A DNA stretch of 64,000 nt from Rotaria sp. Silwood1 (taxonomy: Eukaryota; Rotifera; Eurotatoria; Philodinida; Philodinidae): positions 208,459-272,458 of the forward strand of contig CAJNOP010000207.1 of the NCBI GenBank assembly GCA_905250075.1, in the 5' to 3' direction. This document shows positions 13,641 through 26,200 of this stretch, piece after piece (positions within the stretch are counted from its first letter, which is position 1; the number at the start of each line of letters is the position of its first letter). Under the pieces are notes generated by a model. It saw only the letters and a list, made by a program, of their open reading frames with translations, did not search any database and had not been told where the DNA came from. Both the position numbers and the translations under genes were made by a program.

Positions 13641-16600
13641 TTTGTCCTTTTTTCAAAGGATGATGCCCATCATTAGTTTACTTTCCCCGAGCATCATTGT
13701 TACAAGAATATAAAAGTCTCAAGGCCCTTCTACCCTCAAAACAGCCACTTTGCGTCAGAATGATCGAAATAAAGAAAAATGCAGGAGAAGATAGTCCGTG
13801 ATCCGATATTTCATAAACGATAAAGACTTTTGAAGATTTTCTTCATCCCTAATTCGAAAAATAAGCCACTTTTGAAAAAAAAAACGAAAATCTGTTTTGC
13901 TTTTTCTCATTTTATAGGTTTTCAATTACATTTCGAAGAATTCTTGTAAAAGCTTAATTGTAGCTACAAGCTTTTTTGTTTGAAAGAGCTTGTAAAGCAC
14001 TATTTTTAGAAAGTTCTTCCAGTCGTTGAACTTTCAGCCTCTTTTTTTCCCTTAAAAAGTGAGTGTTTGAAAAAAAAGGCCCTCACAGACACTGCATTCT
14101 CATATGCTCTTTCAAACAAAAGAAAAAAGATTAAATGTATAGACAGAAGACTACTGAGATTTTTTGGAGACGAAATAAGCTAAATTTTATCGTTTATTTG
14201 GCGGATATCTCGCTCAAATGTTATGGTACAAGGCTGAAAACTTGGCCATAGCCTCTCCACTATAGCTCCAACATATCCAGAAAATTTCATGCCATTCGAA
14301 CGTTTCTGGTCCGAGATCGATTTTTGAAGGGGGCTTCAAGAACAAATTTAATTAGCTGTATACGATAATAGATGATTTTGTAGCACCCCAGACCTCCATT
14401 TTTATTTGAAATCGAATAGATCATTATATGCGAAATTGATAATAATGGAATACTGAAAGCAACCAATCCTAATACAGATTAGGCTATTTCGAAAAAATAA
14501 GGAAAAAAAAATATAACAAGCTATTTGAGAGTTTTAGAAAAAGTTTAATTATTCATTTATGATTTAGGAGAGAAAACAAATGTTCTATAAGAAATGTATG
14601 ATGAAGGAACGTTTCTCAATCGACAAAATAGCATGGCTTAAGATTCGCTTCTGTTTATCAAAGGAAATAGAAAAATTTTTCCTAGTCGTTTTGAAACTTA
14701 ATTTGAAATAAATTTTTTTTTCTGTTTGTTATTTATATGACAAAGATATTATTTTTATTCAACGGATAAAACAGACAATCAATGAGCTAAGTTATTATAT
14801 TAAGATGACTTCATGTAAGAAGTGCATGAATCGATAAAGTTTTCTCTTACTCTTACAAACAATTTTTTGAGATGTTATTGAGAAGGAGCAAGCTATCGAT
14901 CTAAAAATATAAAAATAATAACTGGACTTTGCTCTTTCATTGAAATACATTCTTTCGATTATAATAAAGGCATAACAATAGATCAAAGAAAATTAAATTG
15001 CTTTTTTATATTCGAGTTGGCGGAATATTGCTGAAGCTTTATTCTTCTCGATTCAGAATAGATTGTAATTAATGCAATATGTGTCTATCATTATCGTCTC
15101 ATATTTTATGTAGAGGTTATCAGTACTCATGCGACGCGGGCGGAATAAGAACTATGCCAGAAGAATATAAAAGGAAATATAATAGATTCAGGAAAATATT
15201 TTCAAAGTTTGCTTTATAATATTGAAAAATCTTAATTAAGAAAAAGACGATGTCTTTATATGATATCTAAAGACTATCACTATAGATACATTCTGTGATA
15301 TTCATAAGTTTTTCAATTTAATGGTTATAATGACTGATTCTAAACTGAATATATTTAATACGGTTGAAATTGTAAAAACTATTCTTTACTTAACTTGTTT
15401 TGTTACCTTACCACGAATACTTTTTGATATATTGTAAATAAACTATCTTGATTAAGTCTTACGATTTCATTATATTAATGGCTTAAGTTTTCGAACAGTG
15501 AAACTGACAAACTTGTCGTCAACGTCTATGATGCCTTCTTAGCCATTTTGCGTTACTAAATAAACACTGTTTTATGCAATTTTTTAGTAAAGAGTATGTT
15601 CCATTAGTATTCTGTAATAATGATCTTGCTGGCTGGCAACTACAACTGACATATGTAGTTTTGAAATTAATATCAACGCAAACAAACGGCATATAACTGC
15701 CCCCTACCGAAAAACTAAGACATATGTTCGGATTCCAGAAGTAGATATACAATACCCGAAATCATTGAACGATCTGTTCTGCTTTGAGACGGAAAGCTAC
15801 TGTAATCGAGGAGAGTGCTCGTGATACTGCGCATATAAAATATGTAACACGTTTTACATTCAACTCTCTCCAACAATAGATTCTTTTTTGTAAATGATGA
15901 TCGTTTACGAACATCTGTTGTATTTTGTAATTGAATGCTAATGCTTTTAATCGAATAATAAGTTTTCAATAGAAAAGAAAAAAAAAAACATTTCATCATA
16001 CTGAAATTTGACCATATTATTGTAAAGAAATTTCTATCAAGGACTTCTACTCGAGAATGAAAACTGTTACTGACATTCATTGGTTTAAGAGAAGTCTTAC
16101 CTATTCATCTTAGGAAAAATGTGGAGGATCCAATAATAACTACACTTTGTTGACAAATTTTCTAGATGAATAGTTGTTATTCTCCATGATATATAGAGAG
16201 ACCAGTTCATAAATCAATCGAAAACAAGCGAGAATAGCTATCATTACAATAATCATAGACGATGTGCTTGATAGAAGAGATATATATAGTAATGAACAAT
16301 ACTTGTTGCGATTATCATTCGTGCTTCAGTGGACACGATCATCGTATCGAACATTCTTTTTACATCAGGTTAAAAAGATATCCAAAATCTATGATTTAGC
16401 TACTTTCTAATAATCACTGACACATAAATGAAGTTGATCTTATTTATGATAGTTGTGTGAACTGCATTTCGAAGCTTTAATGAAGCGTTTTACTTAGATC
16501 AAATCATATTTCAAGCATTTTTTTTTCTTTAAGACTGTTTTCTATTTATACAAACTTCCCACTAAAATTTTTCGTATATTTTACGCATCAGAAGATAGGT

Positions 16601-17215
16601 GTTACTCAGAGTTATTCGATATTATTACCATAGAAGAAGCTTCGTAACAATGGATGATGAATTAAAGCTAAACAAATGATGTGAAACGAAGAAATACGGT
16701 CATTGGTTTTTTTTTCGGTTTTTGAAAAAAAAACAATTGATTTTATAACAACTTGAGACTGTTTAACATGTATTTTCAACAATTTAAATAATTAACCTGG
16801 CTCCCACTTTTTTGTTACATATGAATTAATCAGAATTGAATCGAATTTTAAGAATTTTATGAATGAATTTAAGAAAAGATTAAAAATAGTTACCGATGAA
16901 ACAACCAATAACTAACGCTATTTTTTTGCACTGCTAATATTTGAAAAAAATAATGATCTCCTATTAAATTAAAATGCGCCATTTGCAGGCATAGAATATA
17001 AATGATTTTGAATGAATACAAAAGAAAAACATTTTTTTATTAATGAAAGAGATAATTACAAATGCACCAGTCGAACTGCGTTATTCAAAGAAATATAGAT
17101 AAAAGAAAATTTTGATGTGAATTTATAAAAGACATTATCTTTTGTTCTTTTTGAAAATTAAATGCAGCTGAGACGCAATCATTATTATTTTGGCCTTGAT
17201 CACTTAAAAACAAGC
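13641..17215. other. Gene-free stretch upstream of the secreted-protein locus
   Basis: Nothing convincing is seen. The longest frame is a 121-codon minus-strand ORF at 15,715-16,080. It is Ser/Phe/Leu-rich, overlaps another minus-strand ORF and has no promoter, splice or domain support. A patch at about 14,160-14,340 resembles old dispersed non-coding repeat sequence. Confidence 0.5.
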
Positions 17216-17218
17216 TCC

Positions 17219-17227
17219 TATATAAAT
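17219..17227 (+). promoter_or_regulatory. TATA box of the secreted-protein gene
   Basis: TATATAAAT lies about 70 bases before the ATG at 17,290. That spacing fits a TATA box about 30 bases upstream of transcription start plus a short 5' leader. It is the clearest core promoter in the window and supports the signal-peptide exon as a real gene start. Confidence 0.5.
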
Positions 17228-17289
17228 TGAAGCGAATCTAAGCTTTACAAACATTTTTTCTCATTCGAAAGTTTTAGTCGTTTACAGCA

Positions 17290-20200
17290 ATGCAAACGCC
17301 GATTTTCATACTGCTTTATGCAATTGCCTTTGTGCAATTGCCGACATGCTCATTTTCTGGTAAGTTTATATTTGAATCTTTTAATATTAAGCTAAATGCC
17401 ACAGTTATATTTTTCTTGCTCAAATGAAGTAATGAAGGGAGAGTTCTCAACAAACAAAGTCGGTTCCATGTCACATCTCGACTTTGTCTTTTCCATTTTG
17501 TCGTTTCAACAATCAGACATGAATTGCAATCGAAATTAGCTCTTTGAATCAATTTAGCTGCCCCTATAATATCCTCATATCCTTATGACCACAACGAATC
17601 AAGAATATAGAGTTTCTCTCTGCGAAATATCGTATAATTTCATTCATAATTTTATTTCATTCACATATTAAAATAGAGATATTTCAATTCTCTATCGAGT
17701 GATGTAGGAAAATATAAAAAAAGACTATCCTTTGCATTTCCTTATAGAGAAAATATGACTTATGATATGTAACATAGATGGAGCTGTGTGACGAAAATCA
17801 CTTAACGAGCGATATAAAAAAGTGGGTCTAAATAGTTTGCAAAAGATTCTCAAGGCGATGATTCCAGTTTCTCTAGGAGACAGTACTCTATGCCGAAAAA
17901 GCAACGAACTTTTCGTGTAATTTTCGGTCGATTTTCATTGGAAATTACGAAAAAAATCTAGTGGTATTCCAACACGGAGAGGAGTATACAAAGCAGTTGT
18001 TATGCGCGTGCTATATACTCTCTAGAGAATTTATATTGTATGAAACTCTATTTGCAGTTGTTAAAAACTTCATTAAGGTTAACTGCACTAAAGAAATTAT
18101 ATTTTACAATTAATGTTAACAATGATTAATCATTTGCGACATTTACGATGATCAGTAACGCGAGCTATTATTATCATCATCGCTGTCAGGAGATCCTGCA
18201 ACCTCTTCATTTGTGAATTATATTGCAGGATAGTAAATTATTCGATTAGTGTGCTGAGATTAGATTAGAGTGTGCATCATCTTTAGCGCTCAATCGATCG
18301 AGCTTTGAATGCACGACATCTACAAGAAGATGAACTCGAAAACTTGTCTGAAAGAAAACTTATGATGAAAAGTTAAGTTTCTCATAGATGATACTGAAAT
18401 AATCAGATAATACTCTATACTTCTATCTAACTAACTGTATTGCATTATAAAGACCGTCTGATTTCGTTGTTTCGCTCGATAAGCTAAATAATCACATGAA
18501 ATGACTAACACAAAAAACATGTGTCAACTAAAGATTACCGGCTCAACTTTTATAAAGAAATTATTTTGTCATTTCTCTGACACATCGTCCAAAATACCTA
18601 CTGTAGTATAGCGGTTAATCTTTGGACCGTCACCAATGACCATCACTCACGACAGAACGCATAGTACTCAAACATTGCTCACATTAGGCACAGGCCGTAA
18701 CTGATCATCATACATGCTAATCAGCGCCCCGAATGCATCATAAGACAAGCTAACTGGAGACCGACTGACCATGACAGACCTGAGTCAACGACCATGAGAG
18801 ATCCTATCAAAAATCATAATTCTGAAAGTCGCTACTCATCAACTAACATCGACCATGACACAAGAATCAGCAATCGAAACTATCTATCACAAAAGATAGT
18901 CAAAATGTTGCAGACGCGAACCAAAGACAGCCAAAGATCACGAGTGAGGCTATCTGTTGACCTTCACAGAATGTCACAGACGCTATCCAGAGGTCATCAC
19001 TGATTCTGGTGGACACTATCCAGAAGTCATCAATGAACCTGATGAACACTGACCAAAGGCCATCACTGACCCTAATGAACACTGTCCAAAGGTCATCATT
19101 GAACCAAATGAACACTGCCCAAAGACTATCACTAACCTGAGGGGAATCAGGGAGAAGACATCACTGATTGTGAAAGAACCTAAACATATACAACCAAAAA
19201 TTGTTAAAAATATTAGTCAGATGCCATCGATAACATGATCGATGGCAGTCGAAAGTATTATTGATCTTTCATGAGAATAATGAATGAACACCGCTGGCCA
19301 TCGCAGGTCCTAGTTAAAAGCCACCACTGACCCTAATGAGCATTAGTGAGAGCACATCACTGACTTCGAACGACTCTAGCCAATGACCATCGCTAACCGT
19401 GTCGGACACTTGTCAAAAACTTTTATAGGCCATCGGTAATGCTAGTCAGTGGCAACCACTAACTTTGAAGGACGATAACTGAAGGGTATCACCGATAATA
19501 ATAGACGCTTGCTACAAGCTACGGCATACTGAGATGCAACGGGAGGTGGTAACTAAGTTTGTTGGACGTTATTCAGAGATCATCACACATTATCATTGAT
19601 GCCAGCTAGAGTTCATGACTGACCGTCAATAGAGCTGATCGGGACCATCTCAGACTGTGTCAGACGTCAGCCAAACGCGTCTCACTCTCCGTTATAGATT
19701 CTTGCTTGAACTCGTCGCTGATTATGAATTACGGTATTCATAGACCATTACAGTGCGTAGATGAGACTAGTCAATTAGCTTCAATGCTTTCAAAGAAGAC
19801 TAGCTAGAAAGCGTCCCAGATAATGAAAAACTGCTGCTATAAGCCATTATAGAGCATCATTGAGTGTAACAGATAATATCATCAGATCATCAATCAGGAT
19901 GGAGAGCGCTATCTGACAAGCGTCATCGATTGTCACAGTTGGAAGCCAGATGTGATCGCAAACCATGATCCGGGCTATCGAGAGGCATTGTTGAACGATA
20001 TAGACCGAGGCGTACGCCAGTTACTGGCTATGAATTATTGTCGCAGATGCTAGCTAAACGTGATCAGTGAACTAGGAGGACACAGGCAGAAGGCCATCAC
20101 ACTGCGATGGAGGCTAGGCAGTGGTTATTAATGATTGTTACAGATGCCAACCAGAGTTCATCTGAGAATATGATTGACGATTTTCAGAGTCTGTTACGGT

Positions 20201-23200
20201 CCTTAATGGACACTTCCATGGTGTTATCACACAGCGTGAGTGACAATTGCCTGAGATTGTCGAAGACAGTCAAAGAGCATGGTAGACACTACTCTTTGAC
20301 AAACACAAATTTAGATAGACATTATTGGTATTATATAGAAGGCCTGTTTATGAATAACGTCTTGTTCTAATCAATAAACTGCTTTCTTATTGCAATTGCT
20401 GTTGAATAAGTTAAAGACCAATGATGAAATATGTCTGAAATTAGATAGAATGAGAAGCCCTCCTTGTGATTAGTAACAAAACTTTTATGATGTCTTAGAT
20501 TTAATTTGTCCATGAATTTTACTAAGAGGTTAGTGACAGATTTCTGTACGCTTGGGTCTGAATGTTGATATTGATGGTTGATTACGATTGAATTTGATAT
20601 AGCGACGCGAAGTTGGCATAGGTAAATACCAATTCCAGTTTGTGTCGATCGATTACATGATTGACAAGTGGTAGATAATGAAATAATTTTTCAAGTTCAT
20701 TGAAATCATTTCTTGAAAAATGACTTGATAAACGGTGGTTATCATCCTTAAGTTCTCTTGGGTCATCAAAATAAAACCTTCTCTTTTTATTTTCAAATAG
20801 CTCCTAGGACTTGCTTCCGATAAGATGAATATTAGGGGAATTAAATTCTTGATATTGTATTGAGAAGATCTTATTTGTATCAACAGTTTCTCTTATTATT
20901 TGAAGACCAATTAGATATTTCAAGCAAGATCGAGTATCCTTTGCAACCCACATGTGACGTATAAACAAAAAAAAAACAATCTCCCGATGAGATATTCATT
21001 GAGTTACTATTAACATTAGTTCAACTAACCCAGCATATTTTGAGAAACAATATTACAATTCTCTTTTTTATTCAGTGATGTGAAGAAAATTAGAATTCAT
21101 CGGTAACTTAACTGTTTCACTTTTTATCATTTTATTCACGACTCTGTCTGATTCCAATCCTGTGGAAGAATAAGTATCTTTAGTATGAATATAAAAACCC
21201 ATACTATTAGTTTTAGGAAAAAAGATATTAAAAATATTCAAAGAAACGAAGAAAATATTTATCAGATTTTCATCAATATTATTGATGCCAAACATATCAT
21301 CTTTCAAGTATGCAAAGATTGTAGTAGCATCATAATTTTCATTTTTCAACTTTTTCGATTAAATGACGACGAAAACCACAAACGTTTCGGACACTAGCGA
21401 AAAATTCCATTGTGCGAATAGACATGAGCATGCGCGGACAAGAACACTTCAAAAATTGAGCAGTACAATTATGGTTTGAATGAGCATCGCACAGAAAACA
21501 CCAATCATTCCTGAAGAGGAACTTTCAATAGGCAAAATTTTATTTGAACGAAAAGACGAAAACAAAATAATAAGCCTCAGTTGAAATGTTTGTATTATAT
21601 CTGGGTCAGTTCGTATATATTTTTATCACTACTCAGCAATTATGTAGTAAAGATATAATGTTTGGCTTATTCTGTTTTTCATGAACTATTGCACTAATAC
21701 TGTCAAGCATCATCAGGCCCATAGAATCCCAATCAAAAAATTATTGAATAACTTGTAAGATTCTCATTCTATGCACAAAATACAAAATTTATTTTCCCAA
21801 TCACTAGCATCTCTACAAAAGTCCACCACTCTCGATCATTGAAATTGACATCATTTAAGATGTTGAAAATTCAAAATCATAGTAAGATTTTGTTTCGGTT
21901 TTTTTGTACTTAGTCGGATAGAGAGTATGTCAAATACTCTAACTAATTTCTCTGTTTTCTAAAAATAGTCTCGACGGAAAAGCTTTCGAAATAATGACAT
22001 ATCCTATTTTTGATTTAATACACTGTGGTAGTGTTTTCATTCGTTATTAGTTTTAGTTTTCCAAACTGATACTTTCTTATCAATCCTTTATAACTGCCTT
22101 TGGAAAACTGAACTTTTCATTGTTTGAATAAAACATAACCGAAAAAATTTGACTTGAAGTAGAATTTTGAAAACGTTAACATGATATTTTGCAAATCCAT
22201 CTAGTCTTTTTGCTCGACACTTAAAAATATTATTGGTCCGAGATTTTAATGAGCATTGCGATAGGAAAAAGATGAAAAAGAGATTTTTTGAATATAGTGT
22301 TCCATTGTTGACAAAGTCAAAATTTTCTATTTCAATGACAAAATCGTACGATTAAGTGCTTGTATTAGCGATTTTGCCCACCATGAGTTTATTCGTAAAC
22401 AAAATGCAAGTAATACACAGATTCAGCCTCAAAAACTAAGTTGACTGATATACGTTTTAGAGAAGAATATTTTCGAATGTAAAGTCGACCCGTGGTGGGT
22501 CACGAACAAAACTAATAAAAAAAGACTGAGGACACGTACACACGGGGATTTAATGAAAAGTTTTCTTTTTTTTTTTTGAAACGTATGTTAGCGAATTCAA
22601 TTTTTGATGCTGAATCTGAGTATTACTTGCATTTTGTTTATGAATAAAATCATGGTGGTTAAAACCGCTAAATTCGAGAACTTGTTTGTACGATTTTGCC
22701 ACTGAAATAGAAAAATTTTATTTTCTCAACAATGGAACACTATTTTCAAAAAATCTCTTTTTTATCTTTTTACCGTCGACGTGCTTATTGAAATGCCATC
22801 GCCATATATATTGGTATGATGGAAAAAGAACGAAAAGAAGAATATCGAAATGAAAAATATCGGATTCAAAGAGTACATTTTCACTATAATAACCTATAAC
22901 ATCAATAAAAAATTTATTGAATAAAGAGAAAGAATAGAGGAATCCGTAAAGGTGTGAGTGTGGTGTCATTTACTATATCTATAACTAAACCCACGTTTTC
23001 ACATCCTCGACTGAAATCTAGTTTCTGGTTGATGCCCGTCGCCGAAAATGTGAGTGTTCCACAGAGAATTGAATCCTGCATATAACCCAAGTCTAGGAGC
23101 GCATATCAGCAGGAAAAACTCCGATCCACTGCTAAGCTTCCTTAGGTTATGATTCACTATATTTTTTTGGAATATTTTTATCAGCAACATAAGATAACTC

Positions 23201-26200
23201 ATCGGGTATGATTAAGTCTTATCTCTATCTACCATCACATGCACACGTGAATGTAAACCCAAACCCAAAATCCTACATTGACGACAATACTCACGTCCGA
23301 AAAAGGGTCTTTCAATTGTCGCATTCGAACAATCTCTTACAGTTAATATTTTTGTCATTCTATTTTTCATATTCGACATTTTTCCGCTCTCTCTTTTTCC
23401 ATCTATGTTATATATTGCCCTGAGATACACATAGTTTTCCAGACATTTCAAAGAGTTCACATGCTCTTCTCCATTTTTATGTAGACGCTTGACTAGCATT
23501 CCATAGATCCAGACAAAATCTATCGATTGATATTCAGCCCAAAAAAGGACCACTGTCACTACAGAAGAGCGTTAGATGATATTCATCATACAGTTCCATG
23601 TTTCCTATATATCATACATCATTCGATACAGGATTGAAACAGCTTCATTTTAACATATAAATCGAATGAGATTATGTATGAAATACTACGATATTTCGCA
23701 TAGAGAAGTTGTATTCAGTTGATTATTTTTAGCGTTCATTCAGTATGAATATTATCGGAATAGGTCAATTGATTCGGATGAAGTCTGATGGAATAATTTC
23801 AATGAGCTAAATTCGATGGTAATTGACGTATAATTGCTGCCACGAATAAATAAGAAAGACAAAGTCAAATTGCCAGAGGAAGCTGATTTTGCTTCTTAAG
23901 AACTCTCTCTCTTTTTCTATGTGCAACTCCCATTATGTTATTCGAGGAAAAAAGTAGTGAACGCTTGAAATTGACATATTTAGGTTCCCTCATCCCTCCT
24001 CTCCCTTCATGAGAACGGATAAACTGGAAAGAGGAGATTGGTCGATTAGTACGTCTCTGTAGTAACAGAAAATGGTGCCTAACGGCATTAACAACAAAAC
24101 TCAGACAGTTTTAAAAACGTCTGGAACATTCCAAAACCTTCCTCAAAATCTGAATCTCTGAAGTCGATGTGTTATTGTTGTTTCGATAAAAATTTATGTT
24201 CAAGATGTCGAGGAAAAAGGGTAGAGATGCTTTGATTTACCACAGTTGTCATTTGATCAATAGAAAAAGCGTTAACTGATCAAGTTATACCTGCGGGAAA
24301 TAATCAATATTAAAATAAAGGAATGATGTAGCTCGGCAAGCTCTATCGAAGGATATATGCTTCGTTCCAATGAAAACAAAACTTCAGTGGCATGGATCCT
24401 TGAAAAATTAGGAACCAGGTTCCTAGCCAGTATTCTCCATGGTCATTCGTTCTACCACCTGAACTACTTTAGGATGTGGAATTAGTGTTTGCGCGTTGAA
24501 CGGGCAACATCTTGATGCAAATTGATTTCGAAAAGATTCGATCACAAAAAGCTTGTTTCATTAAAGAAATTGTATCTGTTTTGTATACAGCTACAAAGCA
24601 TTTGCAGAATGACAAACATATTATTGGGCCTAGGTGGACGAGAGCTGTTGACTCAGATTCCACAATAACGCAAGAAATAGTAACCAGAAGACAGCAGTGG
24701 GTGACAAATGAGAGGTTCAAACTCGTAAATTTTTATTTTCAATTGAGTGCAACATTAATTATTCGATAGAAATTATCAACCTGCATCATATGAGCAATGC
24801 CTTATAAGTAATTGAAACGATACACACATAGTTGGATAGGGTTCGTCGAACTGTATTGAATGAGCTTAGCCTCAATACGCACTCAGGTTATGAAACGAAT
24901 CACCTCTTACTTCAAGATCCGTTTTTTGAGTCTGCCGGGATAAATAATAGTACACTGAGACCTGTTGTAGATCGAATGTATATATATCACGGCTTGTTTG
25001 GTAAGTAAATCAATTATGAGATAGATAAAAATGTGACAGTTGAAGAGAAGAAGTTCTGGCGATCAATCGTTCTTGAACAAAACTATAGTCTGCTAGAAAT
25101 ATTTCACGCAAGGTCTTTTGCACTTTTATTATGAGGCTGAAGAATGCATATGAGCTCCAGATTAGACCCTAAGAGGTTTCGTTGCAAAGTCTTGTCATTG
25201 TAATCTGCATCTTAAAAAATATTTGTTCTTATTTTAGCTGCACAAGCGAAGAGTGCAGCAATCGATTCCCATATGGTAGTGACGGATACTGGAAATTCAT
25301 TGAAAGGTACAATAGTTGTGTCAAACTGTGATAAGGAGACCCTTTCACAAACGAAAGACACATTATCAAACACGTTAACACAAAAGGTTCAAGCAGACAC
25401 CAAAAATTCTAACTCAAAAGTTCAAGTGAATGAAATCAGAGAATTGTCTGATGGCATACTTGCTCTTGATTATGAATGTAAAGGTGTGTCTGATCAGAAG
25501 ACAGCCAAACAAGCACTAAATACCGCTGTTCAACAAGATGACGTCAAGCGAACTATTGTTCAGTCAGTTAAGATTGATGCATCCAATACAGGCGATTCGA
25601 ACCAACAAAAAAAAAACCAACCAAGTGAGTATATTTAACTTTTCATAACACTTCTATATCGACTATGTATTTAGTCCAAGATATAGTCGGCTAGACGTGC
25701 TCAATTTACATTAACAAAAATTTAAATTTGCGATAAATTCAAAATTGTTTGTCGTCAGAACTTAAACTTTCTTCATTTTGAATATGTTTTTAATGCATTT
25801 CAAATCCATTAATCCATTGAATATTATTGATTAAGTACTCTAATGTAGAAATAAAAATTGAGTCATTTTTCTTTCTTGAGATAGTCTCCATTGAATAATA
25901 ACAATAAATCGATATTGACGTTTTCTGAGTGCATGCCTAGCCCTATCAAGACTTAGAGCATAAAATTCTCATATTTTCTAGCAGAAAATCCATTGTATTT
26001 TATATCCTACACATTTACTTTGTTCACCCTCGTCATATCAAGCCTTAAAGTGCTTCTAAAAGCAAGGACAAACGTCTCAAATCGATCATAAAAAATTCTA
26101 TTATAGCAAACTACCACAAAAAATTTTAAGGAAAAACTAACGAAATTCTGCTTCTGTCGTCAATATCTAGCACAAGATACTTTCCTGATTCCACTAATCC

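Noticed and set aside
15519..16080. Minus-strand frames of 121 and 77 codons as a gene
   Set aside because: They overlap in different frames and are Ser/Phe/Leu-rich with no motif, promoter or splice support; they are expected by chance in A+T-rich DNA.
21068..21397. Overlapping 93- and 70-codon frames
   Set aside because: Opposite-strand frames compete for the same DNA, with no supporting signals.
22999..23559. Minus-strand frames, one ending GDGHQPETRFQSRM and one of 115 codons
   Set aside because: The wording looks somewhat protein-like, but the frames are in different phases, have no splice sites and cannot be tied to a family.
24512..24769. An 85-codon plus-strand frame with protein-like composition
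   Set aside because: An equally long minus-strand frame covers the same bases, it has no splice partner in the secreted-protein gene, and no family similarity is seen.
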